DNA of 64,000 nucleotides from Bog-756 sp963699085 (GCA_963699085.1 CAVOTH010000003.1:434001-498000), one strand, 5' to 3'; counted from the first letter of the stretch, positions 26,991 to 35,690 are shown. A program made the numbers and translations. The notes: a model not told the origin generated them from the sequence alone.

Positions 26991-27791
26991 TCAGAGGCTG
27001 GCAGCGAGAGCCCTCGCCTGTTCCCCTGTGAAGCCCCCCGAAATCTGCAAATGACCTGCAAAGGTAGTGAAGGAGGTCTGCGTAGGCTCAGTGATTGGAG
27101 CGGAGATGACCTTGCCATCGAGCACAACCCCAATGAAGGCATGGAACTGTTGCTCGGTCAGCTTGTCCCATTGGGATGCACCCGTCGGTGACAGCGTGAG
27201 ATTCACAGCCCATTGTCCGTCTACCTGCATCGCTCGGGCCGCCGTGATCGCCTGTTGGGTCAGCACCGCTGGACCAAGGACGAAGCGAGTGCCTCCCTCT
27301 CCCTGACTTGGTGCAGCAGGCAACAAGACGTTGCCTCCAGTTCCAGCGTCACCCTGGGGAGTCGACGCATAGGTCGAGAACTGCCCGTCCGCAGGGGGAT
27401 TAGCGGTGGACTGTCCAGTTGAGGTGTTGACAGCCAGATTCGCTGCGGTCAGCGCAGACGCCGGCGAACAACTTGGAAGCGGACCTGCAGATGGGGCCTG
27501 GCCGGCCCCAAGTGTCAGTGGCGACGCAAAGCAGAGGACTGGTCGGAACGAGAGACTGACTGCTGGCCGAGCCGCAACGGCTCCACCGGACGGCGGCACG
27601 GCAGGCTTGGGCGTGCCGCCACGGCCCATGCTGAGCACCAGGCTCAGCGTGACAGCAATGAGAACGGCGGCGGTTGCGGCGATGATGCCGGAGATTCTCC
27701 AGCGACGCAGCCGCCGCTCGCGTGCCTCTTGGAACAGGAGTTGCGCCTCATCCACTTGAGGCATCGCCTTAGGAGCATCGAGAACAGTCAC
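26991..27791 (-). CDS. Single-pass membrane protein with a SecDF P1-head-like domain
   Basis: A 266-residue protein. The N-terminal 33 residues are cytosolic (basic RERRLRRWR), one membrane helix follows at about 34-54, then a Pro/Ala linker. The C-terminal 100 residues read FVLGPAVLTQQAITAARAM ... VNLTLSPTGASQWDKLTEQQF ... GVVLDGKVISAPITEPTQTSF ... ISGGFTGEQARALAASL. This is the extracytoplasmic P1-head subdomain of SecD without the SecD membrane core. It is not a translocase subunit; a periplasm-facing binding role is inferred. It is divergent from a GntR gene. Confidence 0.8.
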   Translation of the reverse strand: MTVLDAPKAMPQVDEAQLLFQEARERRLRRWRISGIIAATAAVLIAVTLSLVLSMGRGGTPKPAVPPSGGAVAARPAVSLSFRPVLCFASPLTLGAGQAPSAGPLPSCSPASALTAANLAVNTSTGQSTANPPADGQFSTYASTPQGDAGTGGNVLLPAAPSQGEGGTRFVLGPAVLTQQAITAARAMQVDGQWAVNLTLSPTGASQWDKLTEQQFHAFIGVVLDGKVISAPITEPTQTSFTTFAGHLQISGGFTGEQARALAASL

Positions 27792-27815
27792 GCTCGAACT
27801 GCCAATCCGCGGTTC

Positions 27816-27842
27816 ATGGGACTACTATGACTAGTACCATGT
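27816..27842. promoter_or_regulatory. Inverted repeat over the GntR start
   Basis: CATGGGACTA and TAGTACCATG are inverted arms with one mismatch, separated by 7 nt. The repeat covers the start codon region of the GntR gene and faces the divergent SecDF-head gene, so it is a plausible GntR operator for both. Confidence 0.5.
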
Positions 27843-28186
27843 TCGAAGTCAAGGTGGACCGATCCGAGTCGCTTGCACTGCACGACCAGGTCGCCGCGGA
27901 AATTCGGAGAGCCATCGCTGACGGCGAAGCTGGGCCCGGCGAACGGCTGCCTCTAGCTCGGGACATGGCGGCCGTGCTCGGTGTGAACAAGAACACCGTG
28001 CTCCGGGCACTGCGAATCCTCCGGGACGAAGGTCTCCTCGACTTCCAGCGGGGCCGAGGGATCACCGTCGCTGGAACATCCGAACGCTCTGCTGTCGTCA
28101 ATCGAGTACGGGATCTGGTGGAGTACTGCCGCAGCCAGGGTTACCGGCCGGAAGAAGTCATCCAAATAATCGAGGGACTTTCCTGA
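27827..28186 (+). CDS. GntR-family regulator, short YtrA-like form
   Basis: A 119-residue regulator. The winged HTH includes ALHDQVAAEIRRAIADGEAGPGERLPLARDMAAVLGVNKNTVLRALRILRDEGLLDFQRGRGITV, and only about 45 residues follow. This is the YtrA-type architecture, which lacks a large ligand domain and usually controls nearby membrane or transporter genes. Two in-frame ATGs (27827 and 27839) both lie within the inverted repeat. The divergent SecDF-head/lipoprotein pair is the likely target. Confidence 0.88.
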   Translation: MTSTMFEVKVDRSESLALHDQVAAEIRRAIADGEAGPGERLPLARDMAAVLGVNKNTVLRALRILRDEGLLDFQRGRGITVAGTSERSAVVNRVRDLVEYCRSQGYRPEEVIQIIEGLS

Positions 28187-28288
28187 GGTCCGACGGTCGT
28201 GTTGCAGAGTTCACACTGCAAGCCGCAGTTGCTCCCACACCCGGTGGTAGAGGGCAGGTCGGGCCGAAGGCATGGCAGGCTGCCAACC

Positions 28289-28906
28289 ATGCCTGTTCTG
28301 AACTTTCCGGAAGAGAAGGCGGTCGGCACTGTTGCCTGGCAACGGAGGCTTCCCGGCCAGGGTCCGACCATGGCGATTGGGTCGATCGAGATTCCAGACC
28401 ATTCGGAAGTCGAGCTGCGGATTGCCGCTGTTGGTTCCATTTTCGAGAACGAAGGTGGGAGGACTTCGTACTCGGTCTCCAGTGATCCAGTCGACCTCGG
28501 ATTTCTTGACGACTTTCCGACTGATTGCATCGAGACCGTCCACTTGGGGTCGGCAGTCGTCCCTGAGTCGCTCCGATTTCTCCCACGCTTGGCGCCAAGC
28601 CTTCGTCATCTGTACGCCGCCGGGACCGGATTGGACGACGATGCCCTGGAGTACATCAGTCAGCTGACGGGGCTGACCTATCTTCAGACATTCGACAACA
28701 ACTTCACTAATGGGGGCGTTCAGGTCTTGGTACGACTGCAAATGCTCGAATACCTTTACCTTGAAGAGGAATCGCTGGCTGCGGAGGCGCTGAAGTTCGC
28801 CTCCGATCTTCCACATCTAAGGCGACTGGGATTGCAGGACTTACCGCTTCAACCTGGCCAACTTGCCGAGCTGCGGGCGTCCCTCCCTGGCGTTGATGTG
28901 GGCTGA
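28289..28906 (+). CDS. Leucine-rich-repeat-like protein
   Basis: About 205 residues. The C-terminal 120 residues contain irregular LRR-type units: LAPSLRHLYAAGTGLDDDALEYIS, LTGLTYLQTFDNNFTNGGVQVL, LQMLEYLYLEEESLAAEALKFA, LPHLRRLGLQDLPL. The N-terminal 80 residues are unassigned. No signal peptide is seen, so a cytosolic protein-binding role is likely. The start is uncertain between ATG 28289 and ATG 28370. Confidence 0.65.
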   Translation: MPVLNFPEEKAVGTVAWQRRLPGQGPTMAIGSIEIPDHSEVELRIAAVGSIFENEGGRTSYSVSSDPVDLGFLDDFPTDCIETVHLGSAVVPESLRFLPRLAPSLRHLYAAGTGLDDDALEYISQLTGLTYLQTFDNNFTNGGVQVLVRLQMLEYLYLEEESLAAEALKFASDLPHLRRLGLQDLPLQPGQLAELRASLPGVDVG

Positions 28907-28991
28907 CTCGACCCCAGGAGTTGGTCCTACGTGACCAATGAATCACCGACCCGGCGGTCGGGGACGTTTGCGGCTGCCAGGTGGGCGACAG

Positions 28992-29420
28992 TCAGGGGAC
29001 CTCGGCCAATCGGGCCATCAGCCACTCAGCTTCCGGGTCCTCATGCCGCAATGCAGCGAGCAGAACGAGGTCCGGCGATGTGATCGAAGTGAACGACCAG
29101 TTGTCAAAACCCAGGTAGCCGTCGAAACAGAGACCCACCGCCGCTGCTACCAGAAGACACGCCAGATAGGAAGGGGGTTCCCTACGCTCCGAACGCACGT
29201 TCACAACCGATTTACCAGGGAACTCGTGAACGACGGCTTCGAAATAGGTCAGCGAGATCTGATCACCAGTGACACTAGAAACGTGTTTGTCTCCGACCAG
29301 TTCGAGGGGTTGGTAGTGGCCGATGGTCCGGTGCAACAACAGGCTCGCAAGGTCGACTCCGACGGCGGCGTCAGGAGTCCTTGCGCAGATGACATCGATA
29401 TCGATGGACTGGATCCTCAC
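28992..29420 (-). CDS. Hypothetical protein (142 aa)
   Basis: An uninterrupted frame with protein-like composition: MRIQSIDIDVICARTPDAAVGVDLASLLLHRTIGHYQPLEL ... LVAAAVGLCFDGYLGFDNWSFTSITSPDLVLLAALRHEDPEAEWLMARLAEVP. No family was recognised and no signal peptide is present; a mildly hydrophobic stretch lies near residues 88-100. The plus-strand frame over the same bases looks like a shadow. It lies convergent to the LRR gene. Confidence 0.5.
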   Translation of the reverse strand: MRIQSIDIDVICARTPDAAVGVDLASLLLHRTIGHYQPLELVGDKHVSSVTGDQISLTYFEAVVHEFPGKSVVNVRSERREPPSYLACLLVAAAVGLCFDGYLGFDNWSFTSITSPDLVLLAALRHEDPEAEWLMARLAEVP

Positions 29421-29506
29421 CTCGCCTAGGGCCCCTGACAGTATGGCGGCTCGGGCGACCGCCGCTATCCCCGAGGTGCCGATCGGCCACAGCGTTGAGC
29501 GACCTC

Positions 29507-29525
29507 AACCCGGCGTTAGGGGACA
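29507..29525. repeat. 19-bp intergenic repeat, copy 2
   Basis: ACCCGGCGTTAGGGGACAG, identical to 26349-26367. Just upstream GTTGAG-CGAC-CTCAAC forms a 6-bp hairpin. The combination of CTCAAC followed by GCGTTAGG recalls the 3' end of integron attC sites, but a convincing partner half was not found. The surrounding gap 29430-29707 has no gene. Confidence 0.65.
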
Positions 29526-29707
29526 GGGTCAACCGATTCGGGCATTCGGCTCGCATAACCTTCGCCTCGTTATCACAACTACAGCGATCTCAGTGTTAGA
29601 TCCATGGAAGTTCCAGGTGGTCGCTACCCGAGGCGGATGTCCATGTTCCAATCCGTCCCCGAGTTGACGGAGCGTCCGGGCTAGCTAGCCCTTCCTGTGC
29701 ACCGGAC

Positions 29708-32374
29708 TCAAGCTTCCCCATCCGACCAGTAATCGATCTCGTCGGAAACCATTCGTGACCCGTGCTCGGCGTATCGGGCGTACACCTCGCCGACTGGATT
29801 GGCGAGCGCTACCGCCTCTGCACGTTCGATGCGTTGCTCGACGGTCAGGTCCCGCTTACCGAAGACGACGCACCACTTCACCGAGCCAAGGGCGACGGGC
29901 ACCGCTGAATGGACAAGTTCCACCGCTCGTTCGGGACGTCCGGACAGCAGGTGCAGGTAGGCAAATGCCGTGAGGAACTCACCACCGATCTCCGGCCGCC
30001 GCGCCAATTCCTCCTGGGACTGGCGTGCGAGCGAGCGGCCTGCGACCTCAGGAGCGGAGGTGTGGGCCAGCACGAGACTGGCCATGATGTCGTTGCAGTA
30101 AGACCAGGGCGACCCGGCCGGAATCGGGGTGAACTGGCGGACCACTTCGGCGGCCTCATCGACCCTCCCCGCTTCCAGGAGTGCCCAACACAGAAACGCT
30201 TCGGTGACATGGCGGGTTCCGAAGTGAGGAGCGGTGGCCAACGCGAAGCGAGCCATCTCGATCGACTCATCGAATCTGCCGATGTGCGTCAATTGAGATG
30301 CTCTGAAGAGGTCGCACCCGGCGACGAGGAGAGGATCACCGGGGTCGGTTGCCAGTCGATGTGCCTCGTCGATCGAATCCCCCCAGGCCGTCAGGTCACC
30401 GAGGAATGCCTGAATGACACCGGCACTGATGAGCAGCAGCACTTCGTGGTCTCCTGTAGCCGCTCGGCCCAGGTCCCGCGCCTGGTCGATCTCGGCCAGG
30501 GCTTCCACGATCATTCCCAGGCTGATCAGGAGCCAGACCCGAACTGCCGCCACATAGGCACGGTCACCCGGTGGGAGGTCTGCGGGTCGCTCGAGCATGG
30601 CCAGGGCGAGTTGTGCCTCACCCCGTGCTCTCGCCGCCTCGAAGCGAGCCGCAGCGATCCGCACTGCGGCCTCGGGGCGGGCGCGCTCGATGGCCCAGGC
30701 GATGGCCGAGCGGAAGTTCTCATACTCCCGCCCGGACCGCATGGCTTCGTCCATCTCCCACCACCGGGCCACCGAGAGGTATTCGCCGTGGTCGTCGAAG
30801 TGATCAAGGTGCCGGTCCCTTGTGGCCACTGCCTCCTCGGCGTCGACCAGGCGGGCCAGGGCGAAGAGGCGGATGGTCTCGAGCAGTCGATGGCGGACCT
30901 GGCCGGTGGCATCCCGGCTGACGTCGATCAGCGACTTGGCGGCCAGCGTGTCGACGAGCTGGCGGGTGTCGTGCTCGGAACGCTCCGCCACCGCCGCCAC
31001 GTCGGGGACCGAAAAGCCTCCCTGGAAGACCGACAATGTCCGCAGCATGGCCTGCTCGTCGGGCGAGAGCAGGCCGTAGGACCACTGCACGGCTCCCTCC
31101 AGGGTGGCCTGCCGCTGGCGGGAGCGGCGGGCCCCTCCCGAGAGCAGACTGAACCGGTCGTCGAGGAGGTCGCGGATGTCCTCGACCGACATGGTCCGGG
31201 TCCGGGCGGCGGCAAGTTCGATGGCGAGGGGGATCCCGTCGAGGCGCCCGACCACCTCGGTGACGGCGGACATGCTCTCCCGGTCCTCACCCACGACGCC
31301 ACCGGCTGCGGCGGCCCGCTCGCAGAAGAGCCGGACCGCGGGGGCGTGGTCGCCGACGGCGAGCGACGGCACCTTCCAGGTGTACTCGCCGTCGACCTCG
31401 AGGGACTCACGACTGGTGGCCACGATGCGCAACTCCGGGCAACGCTCGAGCAGGGTGTCGACCAACTCAGCGGAAGGGTCGATGACGTGCTCGCAGTTGT
31501 CGATCACGAGCAGCGCCTCCCGGTTCGCGAGGTAGGTGCAGACCTGGTCGATGGGTGGGGAACTCGTCGTGATCGACAGCGACAACGCGGTTGCGAGCGC
31601 CCCGGGTAGGGCACCCTCATCGGCGATGGCCGAGAGGTCGAGGAACCAGACGCCCTTGGGGTAGCTGGGAACCTCGCGATGGGCGACCTCGATGGCCAGG
31701 CGGGTCTTGCCGCACCCGCCGACGCCCACGAGGGTGACCAGGCGGTGCGCGGCGACGAGGCGGCGGACCTCCTCGACCGATTCGTCCCGCCCGACGAGCG
31801 AGGTCCGGGGCAGCGGGAGCGACATGATGCCCTGCCCGAGGCTCGACAGGGGTGGAAACTCGGTGCTCCCCAACTGGCTCAGGTGGACCGCTGCCTCGAT
31901 GTCGCGCAGGGCATGCGTGCCGAGATCGGTGACCATGACGGCCGAGGCGTCCCGGACCCCGTCGGTCAGGAGGCACTGACCCCCGTGGGCCACGGCCATG
32001 ACCCGGGCGGCCTGGTTGACCGCCGGACCGAAGTAGTTGGCGTCCCGCTCCTCGGCCTCACCCTGGTGCAGACCGATCCGCACCGACAACGCCGGCCACG
32101 CACCCCAGTCGACCTCGCCGAGGGACCGCTGGATCGCCTCGGCGCACTCGACGGCTGCACTCGCACGGGCGAAGGCGGCGGCGAACGAGTCCCCGGCGGT
32201 CGAGAACACGTGGCCCTCGTACTTGGCGATGGTCTCGTTGAAGATTTGGTCGTGGATCCGAAGTGATGCGGACATCGCCTCGGGATCGGCAGCCCACAAT
32301 CGGGTTGAGCCGACCACGTCGGAAAAGAGAAAGGTGATGGTCCCCGAGGGGATCCGGAGTTGCTCGCCAGGCAC
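29708..32374 (-). CDS. Cyclase-homology domain / NB-ARC-type ATPase / TPR signalling protein
   Basis: An 888-residue intact cytosolic protein. Residues 1-170 are a class III nucleotidyl-cyclase domain (GTITFLFSDVVGSTRLW, AGDSFAAAF). Residues 195-500 are an AP-ATPase/NB-ARC module with Walker A GVGGCGKTRLA, Walker B LLVIDNC and the GLxL-type GIPLAIELAAARTR. The remainder is TPR-like helices. This is the common mycobacterial cyclase-ATPase architecture without the C-terminal LuxR HTH. The lysine expected before the second metal-binding Asp (K-T-x-G-D) is Ser here (STAGD), so cyclase activity is doubtful. It probably acts as a signalling switch. Confidence 0.9.
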   Translation of the reverse strand: MPGEQLRIPSGTITFLFSDVVGSTRLWAADPEAMSASLRIHDQIFNETIAKYEGHVFSTAGDSFAAAFARASAAVECAEAIQRSLGEVDWGAWPALSVRIGLHQGEAEERDANYFGPAVNQAARVMAVAHGGQCLLTDGVRDASAVMVTDLGTHALRDIEAAVHLSQLGSTEFPPLSSLGQGIMSLPLPRTSLVGRDESVEEVRRLVAAHRLVTLVGVGGCGKTRLAIEVAHREVPSYPKGVWFLDLSAIADEGALPGALATALSLSITTSSPPIDQVCTYLANREALLVIDNCEHVIDPSAELVDTLLERCPELRIVATSRESLEVDGEYTWKVPSLAVGDHAPAVRLFCERAAAAGGVVGEDRESMSAVTEVVGRLDGIPLAIELAAARTRTMSVEDIRDLLDDRFSLLSGGARRSRQRQATLEGAVQWSYGLLSPDEQAMLRTLSVFQGGFSVPDVAAVAERSEHDTRQLVDTLAAKSLIDVSRDATGQVRHRLLETIRLFALARLVDAEEAVATRDRHLDHFDDHGEYLSVARWWEMDEAMRSGREYENFRSAIAWAIERARPEAAVRIAAARFEAARARGEAQLALAMLERPADLPPGDRAYVAAVRVWLLISLGMIVEALAEIDQARDLGRAATGDHEVLLLISAGVIQAFLGDLTAWGDSIDEAHRLATDPGDPLLVAGCDLFRASQLTHIGRFDESIEMARFALATAPHFGTRHVTEAFLCWALLEAGRVDEAAEVVRQFTPIPAGSPWSYCNDIMASLVLAHTSAPEVAGRSLARQSQEELARRPEIGGEFLTAFAYLHLLSGRPERAVELVHSAVPVALGSVKWCVVFGKRDLTVEQRIERAEAVALANPVGEVYARYAEHGSRMVSDEIDYWSDGEA

Positions 32375-32500
32375 GCCGTCAACCTAGCGGAGGCGCACGT
32401 GGTCGCTCAGGGTATGGCATATGTGCCGTTCTGCCACGGTCGATATGGTGGCGTCCCCTCACGTGGTGGGCTTTGAGTTGAGCCGGGGTATCCACCAGTA

Positions 32501-33833
32501 GGTGGGGCCATCGGCGTGATCCTCGGTGTGTTCCTAGCCGAACCCACCAAAGGAGATCACCACCGATGGCCCTGGATCAGTCTGTCCTGTCCGAACTACT
32601 CGACGCGTTCCGAACCGGCGAAGGCCTCGATCTCATCAACGAAGCGGCTGCTCTGGTCTGCCAGGAGCTGATCGAGGCCGAACTGTCCGCCCAGATCGGG
32701 GCCGACCGCTATGAGCGGACCAGCTCACCGCACCAACGAGCGCAACGGGCACCGGTCCCGGGTGCTCGTCGACCAAGGCCGGCGACGTCGAACTGGCCAT
32801 CCCGAAGCTCCGGAAAGGCAGCTTCTTCCCCTCGATCCTCGAGCCCCGACGGCGGATCGACCAGGCCCTCTATGCCGTGGTCATGGAGGCCTACGTCCAC
32901 GGGGTGTCCACCCGGGCCGTCGACGAGCTGGTGGGGGCCCTCGGGGTCGGCTCGGGCATCAGCCGCTCCGAGGTGTCCCGGATCTGTGCCAGTCTGGACG
33001 AGGTGGTCGACTCGTTCCGGGAGCGGCGACTCGACCACGTGGCCTTCCCCTATGTGTACCTGGACGCCACCTACCTCCACGTCCGAGAGAACCACCAGGT
33101 GACCTCGAAGGCAGTGGTCATCGCCACCGGGGTGGCGGCCACCGGCCACCGGGAGATCCTGGGTATCGACGTCGGGGACTCGGAGAACGAGGTCTTCTGG
33201 CGGGAGTTCCTGCGCAAGCTGCGGGCCCGGGGCCTGGAGGGGGTGCGTCTGGTCATCTCCGACCAGCACGCCGGCCTGGTGTCGGCCATCAAGCGCTGCT
33301 TCCAGGGAGCGTCCCACCAGCGCTGCCGGGTCCACTTCGCCCGGAACCTGTTGGCCATGATCCCGAAGGGCCACCAGCCCATGGTGTCGGCCGCCTTCAA
33401 GACCGTCTTCGCCCAGGTGTCCGGGGAAGACATGCACGCCCAGTGGGACCAGGTGGCCACCACCCTGGAGGGCCGGTTCGACAAGGGTGCGGCCCTCATG
33501 GGCGGGGCCAAGGAGGAGGTCCTGGCCTTCACCGCCTTCCCGACCGAGCACTGGCGCCAGATCTGGTCGACCAATCCGCTCGAGCGGCTCAACAAGGAAC
33601 TCAAGCGCCGGTGCCGGGTCGTCGGCATCTTCCCCAACGAAGCTTCGGTCATCCGCCTCGGTGGTGCCGTCCTCCTCGACATCCACGACGAGTGGGTGGC
33701 GACCGAACGGAGGTACTTCTCCGAATCCTCTATGGCCAAGCTCTACGCCGTCGTGGATAATGACGATGCGTCCGTCAAAGAGCTCACGCCCTCTGACTGA
33801 TCGTCGCCGAGGATTGCATGCTCAATCCCCACC
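32501..33833 (+). mobile_element. IS256-family insertion sequence (about 1.3 kb)
   Basis: The transposase gene is flanked by imperfect inverted repeats. GGTGGGGCC ... ATCCTCGGTG at 32501-32528 is matched, inverted, by CGCCGAGGATT ... CCCCACC at 33805-33833. The length fits IS256-family elements. I could not identify a clean 8-9-bp target duplication, so the ends are approximate. Confidence 0.6.
32566..33800 (+). pseudogene. IS256-family (mutator-type) transposase, two frameshifts
   Basis: Reading three frames in turn gives a full-length (about 410 aa) DDE transposase. They are LSELLDAFRTGEGLDLINEAAALVCQELIEAELSAQIGADRYERTS (to about 32725), TNERNGHRSRVL (to about 32766), then STKAGDVELAIPKLRKG onwards to the stop at 33800. 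The catalytic core reads YLDATYLHVRE (first Asp), LVISDQHAGLV (second Asp) and the C-terminal Glu near NPLERLNKELKRR. Each shift looks like one extra base. As read, no functional protein can be made without frameshifting. AAAGGAG precedes the ATG. Confidence 0.85.
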
Positions 33834-33860
33834 ACTCGGCGGGACGCCACCTGGTCCCGG

Positions 33861-34005
33861 CCCCCGAGTCATCAATCTCAACGACATCAGACGGTCATTT
33901 GAACCCGAATACGAGCGGCGGCGAAACGAGGTCGCCGAAGTCGCTCAGGACGGTCTGGACAAGGCCGTTGAGGCCCTGGCTCAGTTGACGGCGCTAGGCG
34001 GGTAG
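33861..34005 (+). pseudogene. Short coding remnant downstream of the IS element
   Basis: One frame ends VINLNDIRRSFEPEYERRRNEVAEVAQDGLDKAVEALAQLTALGG before a TAG. It has the composition of a helical, charged protein C-terminus but no start of its own. It may be the tail of a gene cut by the IS insertion. The family is unknown. Confidence 0.3.
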
Positions 34006-34197
34006 GTGCGTCAGGCCGGACTCAACCAACAGCCGAGGAACTTTTCTCGCGACTACCTGACATCGAGTGCTAACTGTTGCGAACGGCGAACCCCGCTGAC
34101 ATTTTCGGCAGGCCCACGCCGATCTGGGTGACCGATTCCGTGTTGGTCCCTGCCCGAAATCGGCATCCGGCTGGTCCCGCAACTGGTCCCCGCCTCT

Positions 34198-34246
34198 AGG
34201 AAGTACAGAGGTCACCGTCGATGCACGATGGTGACCTGGACTTCCT
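34198..34246. repeat. Long imperfect hairpin
   Basis: AGGAAGT-ACAG-AGGTCACC (34198-34216) is inverted as GGTGACCT-GG-ACTTCCT (34230-34246). It lies in the 440-bp gene-free stretch (34006-34448) after the IS element, next to the tRNA-like sequence at 34244. Confidence 0.5.
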
Positions 34247-34276
34247 CCGTGGAGGTAATGGGATATTTCGAACCCC
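34246..34276 (-). other. Degenerate copy of the tRNA-Ala 3' end
   Basis: TGGAGGTAATGGGATATTTC, continuing GAACCCCT, matches the 3' end and T-arm of the tRNA-Ala at 40089 (TGGAGGTAAGGGGATTCGAA, then CCCCT) apart from one substitution and a 3-nt insertion. The orientation is the same. It may be a relic attachment site. A second inverted pair, CCTCTTGGCC (34275-34284) and GGCCAAGAGG (34350-34359), follows directly. Confidence 0.4.
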
Positions 34277-34448
34277 TCTTGGCCCGCTGAACTGGGCGTA
34301 TGCGGCGGGTGAGGTCGGGTGAGGGTCTGATTTCGGTCTGCGATTGATAGGCCAAGAGGCCGCCAGTGAAGTGATGGGGCTTTGTTCGAACCCCTGTCGG
34401 AAGGGGACGGGTTTGAACTGAGTCCGCGACGATCTCGCGCAAATGTCG

Positions 34449-35372
34449 CTAGGCGATGAAGCGGTGGATTGCTTCGTTGGCGTGGTCCTGAAACGACGGG
34501 TTGGCCAAGTCAGGGAAGATCTCCGCTTGGTCGACCATGGGACCCTTCAACTTGCCGGCCGCGCTGGCGTAGAAGACGCCACTTGAAAGCGTCGGGTCGG
34601 TGACACCGTCGACGAGTCGCTTCGAGCCCACCTCAAGTTCGTGGGAAATACCGAGGCGGGGCATGATGTGTTTGGCCGCAAAGCGCAGCGGTGGCGCCGC
34701 GCCGGCGGCGGCTTCGGTGCCCGTGGTGTTGCCGGGGCTCACAGTGATGAAGCGGAGGTCAGGGTATTGGCGCGCCAGGTGGGCCATCCATAGGGCCCCG
34801 ATGTACTTGACCTGACCGAAGGCGAGGTTCTGATCGTATTTTCTGTCAGCGAAGTAGCTGCCGTCGATGACGGTAGTGAGTTCATCGGTGGAGGTCGAGA
34901 CGAAGGTTGGCCGTTTGAACCCCAACTTCGGAATGCCCCTGGCTGCTTCACTTGCGGCGAACACCGCTACCTCGCCAAGTCGGTTCTCGGCCAGGAGCCC
35001 TTCGAGGAGAACGGCGTGACCGAGAACGTTCGTTGCGAACAGTTTGGTGACCCCGTCAGCGGTCAATTCCATCAAGGTCTTGTTGCCGATGACACCAGCG
35101 TTCATGACCAGCGCGTCGAGGGATCCGCTGATGGCCGCCAGGCCAGCGCGGACCGAACCAAGATCGGTGACGTCCATGAGAATGATGTCGAAGATGTCTC
35201 GGCCGGTCTCGGCTTCGAGATCGGCCTTTGCCTGTGTCGCCCGATCTTGGTTCCGGCACGCAAGGTAGATACGCGCGAACTCAGGACGTAATGCCAGTTG
35301 CCGGGCCACCTCCTTGCCGATCCCGACGTTGGCGCCTGTAATGAGAGCCGTCTTTCCGGGGAGCGCGCTCAT
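34449..35372 (-). CDS. SDR-family protein with altered catalytic Tyr
   Basis: A 307-residue SDR of the retinol-dehydrogenase/protochlorophyllide-reductase type. The cofactor motif is TGANVGIG, and MNAGV is the structural NAG. The usual catalytic YxxxK reads FGQVK (in LAFGQVKYIGALW), so the catalytic Tyr is Phe, encoded by TTC. The Lys is retained and a Ser is present in FAASEAARG. Activity as a classical dehydrogenase is therefore doubtful. It overlaps the DUF1330 gene by 4 bp (ATGA), so the two are coupled. Confidence 0.88.
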   Translation of the reverse strand: MSALPGKTALITGANVGIGKEVARQLALRPEFARIYLACRNQDRATQAKADLEAETGRDIFDIILMDVTDLGSVRAGLAAISGSLDALVMNAGVIGNKTLMELTADGVTKLFATNVLGHAVLLEGLLAENRLGEVAVFAASEAARGIPKLGFKRPTFVSTSTDELTTVIDGSYFADRKYDQNLAFGQVKYIGALWMAHLARQYPDLRFITVSPGNTTGTEAAAGAAPPLRFAAKHIMPRLGISHELEVGSKRLVDGVTDPTLSSGVFYASAAGKLKGPMVDQAEIFPDLANPSFQDHANEAIHRFIA

Positions 35373-35690
35373 TCGGAGTCCCGCTGATCCTCTGTGGGCG
35401 TAGGGAGGCCGTCGAGCAAGCTGAAACGGGCATCCATCGCGACACCTCGGAGATCAATCAGCTGCTGATATTCCGGCGAGTTGTACCACCCGAGGGCCGT
35501 CTCGTGGTCGGCAAAGCGCACGAGCGCTCCTGACGTGAGCGAGCCATCGCCGTCGCAGGACTTCCCAGTTGCCGCCGGCGAGAAGCTCGCCTCCGTGCTT
35601 CTTGGCTGTCTGCCCAGCAATGGCGGCGTACTTCTCCTTGTAACGTTCCGGGTCCTTAACTGTGAATTCGACAATTACGTATGCGCTCAT
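35369..35690 (-). CDS. DUF1330 protein, frameshifted
   Basis: Two frames join into one DUF1330 protein of about 106 aa, a dimeric ferredoxin-like fold. MSAYVIVEFTVKDPERYKEKYAAIAGQTAKKHGGELLAGGNWEVL is followed, after one extra base near 35556, by DGDGSLTSGALVRFADHETALGWYNSPEYQQLIDLR. The family is thought to bind or modify small metabolites, but its function is unproven. It precedes and overlaps the SDR gene at 34449. Confidence 0.8.

Noticed and set aside
26991..27791. SecD translocase subunit
   Set aside because: Only the P1-head domain and one membrane helix are present; the multi-helix SecD/SecF core is absent.
28938..29429. Plus-strand 163-aa frame opposite the hypothetical protein at 28992
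   Set aside because: Its composition (Gln/Arg/Val rich, no structure) is less protein-like than the minus-strand frame, although neither has a known family.
29909..31609. 566-aa plus-strand frame opposite the cyclase-ATPase gene
   Set aside because: A GC-rich shadow frame; all motifs are on the minus strand.
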